In this document: positions 58,026 to 64,000 of the stretch, in pieces
Numbering within the stretch: position 1 is the stretch's first letter
How the letters are laid out: each line of letters starts with the position of its first letter
From: Companilactobacillus kedongensis
GTDB taxonomy: Bacteria > Bacillota > Bacilli > Lactobacillales > Lactobacillaceae
Length of the DNA: 64,000 nucleotides
Direction: 5' to 3'
Assembly (NCBI RefSeq): GCF_003946625.1
Contig: NZ_RHOR01000007.1
Location: 1 to 64,000, forward strand
Notes under the pieces: model-generated
Told to the model about the DNA's origin: nothing
What the model saw: only the letters and a program-made list of their open reading frames with translations
Databases searched by the model: none
Program-made: the position numbers and the translations under genes

Positions 58026-58916
58026 TTACTTTAAATATGTAACAAACCAATTTACAACTTGTTGGATAACTTCATCTTGATGCCATTCAATTGTTCCATG
58101 ACCTGCATTTCTGATCATAATAAGTTCTGTTTCGACATCATAGTCCTTTAAAGCTTCATACATCTTTTTACTTTGAGAGGGGGAAACTAAAGTATCTTGA
58201 TCTCCAGCCATCAACAATATGGGTGGCAATCCTTTTTTAACATGATAAAGTGGACTGGCAATTTGTGCTTTTTCAATATTTTTTTGAACTGGTTGATGTG
58301 GGGTAACGCTAATGTTCAAGCCATTCAATAAAACAGCTTCTGGTGAAGCTGGTGATTTATGACTATTCTGAATAGCCTCACTAAAATCAGAGCCAACTGT
58401 CAATAAATCGCTCAATCCATATAGTGAAACTACCGCCTGAACTGATTCAGAAACATCCAAATTATCACCTTGACTAAACTTTTTATCATCTGCCACACCG
58501 ATCATTTGGGCTAAATATCCACCGGCTGAATCTCCTAAAACACCTATTTTATCAGGATCAATATTGAATTCATCGCTGTGCACTCGCAAATAACGCACCG
58601 CCGCTTTTCCATCAACTATTGGATCAGGAAAAACACTTGGAATAACTCTGTATTGAGCCGCAGCTACTACAAAACCTGCCCGAGCCAATGCATAACGAAA
58701 ATCAATAAATTTATGATAGTCTGCCTTAGTAAATCCACCACCAGGAAAATATAATACTGCTGGATGTGGACGATCATCTCTTGGTACTAATAGGCTCATC
58801 TTTAACTCATTTATAACATGCGAATCATTAGTATTACCAAAATTCTGTTCATAAACAACATCACGAAATTCATCGATTATCTCTTGTTTAACTGGTACTT
58901 GAATACTTTTCATCAA
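58026..58916 (-). CDS. Alpha/beta hydrolase, esterase/lipase (BD-FAE/HSL-like)
   Basis: A 296-residue cytoplasmic esterase. Oxyanion segment YFPGGGFTKADY (in place of HGGG), nucleophile GDSAGGYLAQ (Ser about 148), Asp in GDQDTLVSPSQ (about 238), His in NAGHGTIEW (about 272). It hydrolyses carboxyl esters; relatives act on short-chain acyl or acetylated sugars. It starts 5 bases after the stop of the GDPD gene, so the two form an operon. Confidence 0.87.
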   Translation of the reverse strand: MMKSIQVPVKQEIIDEFRDVVYEQNFGNTNDSHVINELKMSLLVPRDDRPHPAVLYFPGGGFTKADYHKFIDFRYALARAGFVVAAAQYRVIPSVFPDPIVDGKAAVRYLRVHSDEFNIDPDKIGVLGDSAGGYLAQMIGVADDKKFSQGDNLDVSESVQAVVSLYGLSDLLTVGSDFSEAIQNSHKSPASPEAVLLNGLNISVTPHQPVQKNIEKAQIASPLYHVKKGLPPILLMAGDQDTLVSPSQSKKMYEALKDYDVETELIMIRNAGHGTIEWHQDEVIQQVVNWFVTYLK

Positions 58917-58921
58917 ATCGC

Positions 58922-59668
58922 CTAGCTTTCAACTAAAAATTCCATTCTATCAGCAATATTAGTAAAAACGCCATCGACGCCATATGAGAATAGTTCTCTA
59001 GCACGGCTAATGCTGTCAACAGTCCAAACATTGATCTGATAGCCATAATCTTGCATTTTTTTAATTTTTTCTTTAGTTAATCCATTGGAATCTGGATGGA
59101 TTATTTTAGCATGACATGCTTGCATCGTTAAATTCCAATCTTCCTTTAAACCGTCTTCATCAAATAAAACTGCATATTTAAGATTTGGTTTAAGTTGGTA
59201 CATTTTTTCTAGCATGATTGGATTAAAACTGGAAATTATCAAGTCAACATTTTCATCTAATCTATCTAATGCTTCGGAAAATTGTTTAACTAAGCTGTCT
59301 GCTAAATGATTGGCGTCATCCCCAACAACACCTTTTAACTCAATATTAGCATTCAACTTATGAATATTTAAAAAATCGATCAATTGATTCAGCGTTGGAA
59401 TCTTTTCACCACGATATTTTTCAGCGAACCAATATCCTGCATCGGCTGCCTTAACATCGCTACTGTCCAAAGTTTCAATTGATCCAGTTCGATTAGTCGT
59501 TCGGTTCAACTTATCATCATGAATAATAAAAACTTTTTCATCCTTAGTTATGCTTAAATCTGTTTCTAACCAATTGATCCCGTAACTTATGACTTCGTTA
59601 AATGAAGCCATAGTATTCTCAGGCGCTAGCGTCGGGATCCCTCTATGAGCAAATATTTTTTTTGTCAT
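58922..59668 (-). CDS. Glycerophosphodiester phosphodiesterase
   Basis: A 248-residue cytosolic GDPD (UgpQ-like) that cuts glycerophosphodiesters to glycerol 3-phosphate and an alcohol. Motifs: HRGIPTLAPENTMASF (catalytic His and Glu-Asn), WLETDLSITKDEKVFIIHDDKLNRTTN (Glu, Asp and second catalytic His), IELKG, and the C-terminal INVWTVDSISRARELFSYGVDGVFTN. No signal peptide. First gene of a two-gene operon with the esterase. Confidence 0.92.
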   Translation of the reverse strand: MTKKIFAHRGIPTLAPENTMASFNEVISYGINWLETDLSITKDEKVFIIHDDKLNRTTNRTGSIETLDSSDVKAADAGYWFAEKYRGEKIPTLNQLIDFLNIHKLNANIELKGVVGDDANHLADSLVKQFSEALDRLDENVDLIISSFNPIMLEKMYQLKPNLKYAVLFDEDGLKEDWNLTMQACHAKIIHPDSNGLTKEKIKKMQDYGYQINVWTVDSISRARELFSYGVDGVFTNIADRMEFLVES

Positions 59669-59756
59669 AATAATCCTCCATGCAGTTATTATAGGCTATT
59701 TTGTCCGTTAATGCGGATCGTTTATTCTGGATATAAATTATTTGGTGAAGGTTTTG

Positions 59757-59924
59757 CCGCCTACGGTTGAGATGAAATTGCCTGCTGTTGGACCGACTTC
59801 AGCCAAGGTCTGAAGTCTCGATTTGAAGCTTTGCTTACACAAATCTTCAAATACGTCCATTCCGTAAGACGTCTACGACGTCCAACGGAATTACAACTGC
59901 TGGCAATTCATCTCGACCTTCGGC
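59757..59924 (+). repeat. Cloverleaf repeat CR13
   Basis: Plus copy, the clearest fold. P2 is perfect: GACTTCAG (59795-59802), loop CCAAGGT, CTGAAGTC (59810-59817). P3: ATTTGAAG/CTTCAAAT (59821-59852). P4: ATTCCGTAAGACGT/ACGTCCAACGGAAT. P1: GAGATGAAATTGCC/GGCAATTCATCTC. It does not follow a plus gene: the 5' end of the GDPD gene is to its left. Confidence 0.9.
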
Positions 59925-59983
59925 TAATTATAATTCAAGCATTACAAATAAAAATATTGTAATAATTCTTAGTCCAATAAAAA

Positions 59984-60026
59984 ATCCCACCATATACACA
60001 TTTAAGATTATATACAGTGGAATCTA
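59984..60026. terminator. Hairpin between CR13 and CR14
   Basis: CCACCATATA...TATACAGTGG within A-rich and T-rich flanks; weaker than the other central hairpins. Confidence 0.55.
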
Positions 60027-60050
60027 TATTTTAATTTACTATTAATATGA

Positions 60051-60222
60051 GTCGGAGATTTCAAGTAATGGAGCCAGTTGTGCAAGTGGCGTTAGAACAG
60101 TGGTTTTCTGTTCTTACACCACCGACGAATCGGAGATTTGCGTTAGCAAAGCTCAAATTCGAGACCCAAGACCAAGGCTTGGGTCGGTCGCATAACAGGT
60201 GGAATTACTTGAAATCGGAGAC
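60051..60222 (-). repeat. Cloverleaf repeat CR14
   Basis: Minus copy 17 bases after the nagA stop. P1: GATTTCAAGTAATGGAGCC on the left and GGTGGAATTACTTGAAATC on the right. P2 on the minus strand is perfect: GACCCAAG-CCTTGGT-CTTGGGTC. P4 reads GTGGCGTTAGAACAG/CTGTTCTTACACCAC. Confidence 0.88.
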
Positions 60223-60239
60223 GGAAAAACAACAAACAA

Positions 60240-61397
60240 TTATGCTTGATATCTTGATTCCCCGTCCAAATATGTTTCAGATAAACTCATGTCATCATCT
60301 AAGATGATAAAGTCAGCATCATGTCCAGGTGTGATTGAACCACACTTGTCAGCAATCTTAGAACTCTTAGCAGGAACATAACTACCCATTGTTACGGCTT
60401 CTTCGTCTGTGGCAATATTCCAGTCAACAACATTCTTGATAGCATCTTTAAGAAGTAGAATACTTCCGGCTAGGTTATGTGGTGCTTCTTGTAATCTAAC
60501 TTGACCATCGGCAACTGTAACAGGTAATTCACCTAATACATATTCACCATCTGGCATTAGTCCGGCACTCATACAGTCAGTAATAAGTGCAATGTGTTCT
60601 GGAGTTTTCTTGTCGATAAGGATTCTGGCTGCATATGGTTGAACGTGATGTCCATCGCAGATAAGCTCATCATCAACAAAATTCATTGACATAGCAGCTC
60701 CGACCATTCCTGGTTGACGGTGATTCAAACCACTCATACCGTTATATGCATGTGTAAATCCTGAAGCACCAGCTTCGACACAAGCTTTAGCTTGTTCAAA
60801 GGTTGCTGATGAGTGACCTAAAGTAACGGCAACATCATCAGAAGCAACAGCAGCTGTAAATTCTACTGAACCTTTTCTTTCAGGAGCAATTGAGATCTTC
60901 TTGATCATACCGTGAGCAGCTTCTTGCCATTCTTTGAATTCTTCAACATCTGGATCTCTAAAGTACTTAGGATTTTGTGCACCCTTATGTTCTTCAGTGT
61001 AGAAAGGTCCTTCAAAATGGATACCGCGAACTTTAGCACCAGTTGCTTTTTGATAGTTTTCACCGATCATGCGGCAAGTTTCCATTAATTGTTCATGAGA
61101 AGCTGTCAATGTTGTTGGCAACCATGATGTAACACCAGCCTTTAATAGGCCTTCTGACATTTCGTTGATCTTTGTCCAGTCGTTGTCCATAACATCATTT
61201 CCAACAAGTCCATGGATATGTGTATCAACAAGTCCTGGGGCAACCATCTTATCAGAATAGTCAACGATCTTACCTTCTGGCTTATTGTCCTCTGTGTAGA
61301 AACCACCGAATTTACCGTCATCAGTAATTTCTAGGTAGCCACCATTTTCAGTCGTATTCTTCAAAAAGAATTTTTTAGCATGAATGTAATATGTCAT
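60240..61397 (-). CDS. nagA: N-acetylglucosamine-6-phosphate deacetylase
   Basis: A 385-residue amidohydrolase: GlcNAc-6-P to GlcN-6-P and acetate. Metal and active-site segments: APGLVDTHIHGLVGNDVMD (H-x-H), GIHFEGPFYTEEHKGAQ (Glu), VTLGHSSATFEQA (His), GFTHAYNGMSGLNHRQPG (His), LITDCMSAGLMPDG (catalytic Asp), and the C-terminal GSITPGHDADFIILDDD. It takes the NanE product onward, so it completes the sialic-acid route although it is encoded 20 kb away. No cre site is evident near its start. Confidence 0.93.
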   Translation of the reverse strand: MTYYIHAKKFFLKNTTENGGYLEITDDGKFGGFYTEDNKPEGKIVDYSDKMVAPGLVDTHIHGLVGNDVMDNDWTKINEMSEGLLKAGVTSWLPTTLTASHEQLMETCRMIGENYQKATGAKVRGIHFEGPFYTEEHKGAQNPKYFRDPDVEEFKEWQEAAHGMIKKISIAPERKGSVEFTAAVASDDVAVTLGHSSATFEQAKACVEAGASGFTHAYNGMSGLNHRQPGMVGAAMSMNFVDDELICDGHHVQPYAARILIDKKTPEHIALITDCMSAGLMPDGEYVLGELPVTVADGQVRLQEAPHNLAGSILLLKDAIKNVVDWNIATDEEAVTMGSYVPAKSSKIADKCGSITPGHDADFIILDDDMSLSETYLDGESRYQA

Positions 61398-61520
61398 TAT
61401 TCAGTCTCCTCCAAGTTATAATTCCATTATAGCAATTATTAATGGTCTATACCAGATTGATTTAGGAATTTTTACGTGCAATTTCATTCTCACGCTATCC
61501 ATCAATAATGTAAATTGAAA

Positions 61521-61556
61521 AAATAAAAAATCGTACCGAATTTTCATCGATACGAC
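61521..61556 (-). terminator. Terminator after ddl
   Basis: TCGTACCG...CGATACGA hairpin with an A-tract at left (U6 on the minus strand), 14 bases past the ddl stop. Confidence 0.8.
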
Positions 61557-61569
61557 TCAAGTTTAATTA

Positions 61570-62622
61570 TTATTTTCCATCTTCATAAAGGCGGATCTTA
61601 CTCTTAATGATCTTTTCGCAAAGGTCTGGGTATGAAATACCAACAGCCTCTGCTTCCCTTGGCATTAATGAACGGGGTGTCATGCCAGGTAATGTGTTAG
61701 CTTCCATGACATATAATTCACTGTCACGTAATAAGAAGTCAACACGTCCATAATTACTCATAGCCAAAGCATCAAAAGTTTCTTTAGTCATTTCTTGCAT
61801 GCGTTTGTGAGTTTCATCATCCAATTCAGGAGGAGTGATAAAGTGAGTTACACTATTATCTTGGAATTTGTGATCAAAATCATACCAACCTGTATCAACA
61901 GTAATTTCAACGGCTGGTAAAACAAGTCCATCAACGATAGCGACTGAAAATTCTCTACCTTTGATATATTCTTCGATCAAAGCTTCTGTATCAAATTGCA
62001 AAGCATCTTCAATAGATGACTTCAATTCTGAAGCATCACGAATGATATGTGTACCAACACTTGAACCACCATTAGAAGGTTTAACTACCATTGGGAATCC
62101 AAAAGGAATCTCATCTTCTGTAATGTCGGCTGTTTGTGTCGTTGTATAGTCAGCTGTTTGAATATGATTTTGAACAAAAACTTCTTTAGAGAACTTCTTA
62201 TCCATAGCGATACCTGAAGCTAAACTGCCACTTCCTGTATAACGAATATCAAAAACATCGAACATAGCTTGCATTTTACCATTTTCGCCATCTTCACCGT
62301 GAAGTCCCATGTAGACAATATCGGCATGTTGACAAATTTTCAAAACATTTTTCCCAAGTAATCCTTTAGTACCATCTGTACGTAAAGCTTCGATTTTTTC
62401 ATTGGTTAAAACTTCATCGTCAATGATCATTTTTGATTCATCTTCTGGTTCAGTAATGAATAGATCGTCGATCTTATCTTCATCAACATCTTCACCTAAA
62501 AATGAATCAACATAAGCTACCTTGTAGCCTTTACTTCTCAACGCATTTGTAATTTTAGCACCTGATGAAAGAGAAACGTTTCTCTCGGTACTTTTACCAC
62601 CTGAAAGGACAACAATTTTCAT
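61570..62622 (-). CDS. ddl: D-alanine--D-alanine ligase
   Basis: A 350-residue ATP-grasp ligase that makes D-Ala-D-Ala (or D-Ala-D-Lac) for peptidoglycan. Segments: VVLSGGKSTERNVSLSSG (N-terminal ligase signature with Glu), YMGLHGEDGENGKMQAMFDVFDIRYTGSGSLASGIAMDK (HG-x-x-GE-x-G and substrate loop), PFGFPMVVKPSNGGSSVG (ATP clamp), GRVDFLLRD and VMEANTLPGMTPRSLMPREA (metal and D-Ala site). Lactobacilli often carry the D-Lac form with Phe in the loop around the Y/F-TGS-x-x-x-S motif; here the residue is Tyr (RYTGSG), which favours D-Ala-D-Ala. Confidence 0.93.
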   Translation of the reverse strand: MKIVVLSGGKSTERNVSLSSGAKITNALRSKGYKVAYVDSFLGEDVDEDKIDDLFITEPEDESKMIIDDEVLTNEKIEALRTDGTKGLLGKNVLKICQHADIVYMGLHGEDGENGKMQAMFDVFDIRYTGSGSLASGIAMDKKFSKEVFVQNHIQTADYTTTQTADITEDEIPFGFPMVVKPSNGGSSVGTHIIRDASELKSSIEDALQFDTEALIEEYIKGREFSVAIVDGLVLPAVEITVDTGWYDFDHKFQDNSVTHFITPPELDDETHKRMQEMTKETFDALAMSNYGRVDFLLRDSELYVMEANTLPGMTPRSLMPREAEAVGISYPDLCEKIIKSKIRLYEDGK

Positions 62623-62802
62623 TGTTCGTTCACCTATTCTTTCTTTATTTTAAATTCCATTTAAGCGATTTCCTAGAACCTATAGAATACCACAAAACGG
62701 TTTTAGTGACTATTTTCAAACTCCACCACGGTAAAAATTCTTACTAAGTTCTCGTATTTTTCACATATTTTTGGTTTAATGTGGAGTAAGGAGGATTTAG
62801 CC

Positions 62803-63747
62803 TTGAAAAAGTTAAATATTGTTTTACTTAGTTTAGTATCTTTAATCACACTGGGAATTTTCAGTGCCCAAAGTGTAAAAGCTGATAGTTTAGACGACCA
62901 GCCTGTTATGACCTTAGGAACGTCGCTGACTGACAGCCAAAAGCAAGGTACAATAGATGCTTTGTCTTCTCAAATCAACAACAGTAATTATAAGACAATT
63001 ACTGTTACTGGTGACACTTTAGTTAAATATTTGAATCCCAGCGGAAGTTCTTTTACAAGTAGTTCTGGTGTCTGGTCATCAGCCTTGATCGAAAAAACTT
63101 CATCAGGTTCAGGTATCAACGTTAAAATCGTCGATTACAACGGAAGCAATAACATCACAACAATTACCGCTGACCAATACAGAAATGCGGCCATTACTGC
63201 CGGTATCAGTGATGCAAATATCTACGTTACTTCGGCAACAAGGATCGATGGTTCTGGTGCTTTAGCCGGTATCTATGCCGCCTACGCCAGTTCAGGTGAT
63301 TCATTGAACCAAAGTCAAGTTAACGCCGCTCAAAACGAAATGGGTGTTTTAAGTGATATTACTGACGCCAATAAAGGTACAGATGGATATACTGACAAAC
63401 AATTAAACAATGCTATTGCCGGTATGAAGTCCGATATGGCTCAAAAAGGTTCAAACGTTACCGTTAATCAAATCACAACGATCGTTAATAATAATCTTCA
63501 ACAAAATAACCTTCAAAATATCATCACTGATAACCAGAAACAAGAAATCATCAACTTAATGGTTAAGATCAAAGATTCTGGTGCTTTGAAGAATTCAAAC
63601 TTCAAGGAACAAGCCAATAAGTTAAGCAGTGATATTACAAGTAAGGCCAAAAATATTTTCAACAATCTAAACACACAAGAAAATCGCAACTTCTTACAAA
63701 GAATCTGGGATAGTATCGTTTCATTCTTCCAAGGTTTGTTTAACTAA
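62803..63747 (+). CDS. DUF1002 family exported protein
   Basis: A 314-residue secreted protein of the DUF1002 (YpuA-like) family. The TTG start at 62803 is fixed by AAGGAGG 8 bases upstream and gives the signal peptide MKKLNIVLLSLVSLITLGIFSAQSVKA. The body (about 35-250, MTLGTSLTDSQKQGTIDAL...; AAITAGISDANIYVTSATRIDGSGALAGIYAAY) is the DUF1002 core, and the C-terminal part is helical and ends in a hydrophobic WDSIVSFFQGLF. The function is unknown. It is monocistronic, followed by repeat CR15. Confidence 0.87.
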   Translation: MKKLNIVLLSLVSLITLGIFSAQSVKADSLDDQPVMTLGTSLTDSQKQGTIDALSSQINNSNYKTITVTGDTLVKYLNPSGSSFTSSSGVWSSALIEKTSSGSGINVKIVDYNGSNNITTITADQYRNAAITAGISDANIYVTSATRIDGSGALAGIYAAYASSGDSLNQSQVNAAQNEMGVLSDITDANKGTDGYTDKQLNNAIAGMKSDMAQKGSNVTVNQITTIVNNNLQQNNLQNIITDNQKQEIINLMVKIKDSGALKNSNFKEQANKLSSDITSKAKNIFNNLNTQENRNFLQRIWDSIVSFFQGLFN

Positions 63748-63766
63748 AATTGTTTGACTAGTTATT

Positions 63767-63933
63767 CCGCCTACGGGTGCGAGAAAGTTTGCCTGCGGTT
63801 CGACCGGTCCAAGCCATGATCTTGGATCTCGCTTTTAAGTTTTGCTTCGCAAATCTAAAAAGTCGTCGGTTGTGTAAGAAGGAAACCTTCTAACACAACT
63901 TTAACCGCTGGCAAATTTCTCGCCCCCTTCGGC
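63767..63933 (+). repeat. Cloverleaf repeat CR15
   Basis: Plus copy 19 bases after the DUF1002 stop. P1: CCGCCTACGGGTGCGAGAAA...GCCTGC on the left and GGCAAATTTCTCGC...CTTCGGC on the right. P2 is perfect: TCCAAG-CCATGAT-CTTGGA. P4: GTTGTGTAAGAAGG/CCTTCTAACACAAC. The sequence beyond it ends with AAAAAGGCTATATTCC, the beginning of the CR2/CR3 central hairpin. Confidence 0.85.
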
Positions 63934-64000
63934 TAAATTTACATCTATATATAGTAAGTTGATATTCAAAATGAATTTTAAAAAGGCTATATTCCAAAAT

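Noticed and set aside
60047-60307. Plus ORF of 86 codons
   Set aside because: It reads through repeat CR14 and into nagA antisense.
331-63933. CRISPR array from the repeated sequences
   Set aside because: The repeats are 150-180 bp, widely dispersed and structured; there are no regular spacers and no cas genes.

Overview
The window is low-GC DNA from a Lactobacillaceae-type Firmicute. The evidence is the WxL/DUF916 surface-protein clusters, strong AGGAGG ribosome binding sites, frequent TTG starts, CcpA (cre) control, Tpx, YueI, a short-form 6-phosphogluconate dehydrogenase and an exosortase XrtG locus. A Companilactobacillus- or Lactiplantibacillus-like host fits, but the species is inference.

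Layout. 1-300: tail of an IS3-family element. 495-6308: a Csc-type cell-surface cluster on the minus strand (YPQTG-anchored protein, a WxL protein with a frameshifted signal peptide, three DUF916-type membrane proteins, an acyltransferase). 6427-9738: redox and detoxification genes (nitroreductase, GNAT, Tpx, flavodoxin-fold protein, NAD(P)-binding protein). 10268-17511: YitT protein, beta-hydroxyacid dehydrogenase, a TrpX-like ABC importer behind a structured attenuator, and an MFS exporter with an HxlR regulator. 17788-25900: giant WxL-like protein, DUF805, a CrcB pair with an apparent non-AUG start, gnd, CAP-domain protein, CNNM/CorC protein. 26294-36810: membrane protein, P-type ATPase, lectin-WxL protein, prs and yueI. 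37149-45457: a complete sialic-acid catabolic locus (nanK, RpiR regulator, nanE, nanA, and a divergent operon of TIM-barrel protein, Na+/H+ antiporter, Na+ symporter and acetylesterase) with a cre site on the promoter. 46410-51620: an XrtG exosortase locus with its predicted Firmicu-CTERM cargo; its glycosyltransferase is broken by an in-frame TGA. 51948-63747: glycosyltransferase, tyrosine phosphatase, MacB-like transporter, zinc-ribbon membrane protein, esterase, GDPD, nagA, ddl and a DUF1002 protein.

The most striking feature is a family of intergenic repeats of about 150-180 bp: fourteen full copies and two miniature ones. Each can fold into a cloverleaf, a long terminal stem (P1) enclosing three hairpins (P2-P4). 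Stem sequences differ between copies but stay complementary, while the P2 loop (CCAAGGT or CCTTGGT) is nearly constant. Most copies start just after a stop codon in the sense direction of that gene. Five pairs (six with a remnant) lie tail-to-tail around a hairpin resembling a Rho-independent terminator. They look like selected RNA or DNA structures dispersed to gene 3' ends. I do not recognise the family.

Other leads are an attenuator with mutually exclusive hairpins before the ABC importer, a probable orphan small RNA near 57.6-57.8 kb, a hairpin with U-tract just before the nan operon ribosome site, and direct repeats flanking the XrtG locus.
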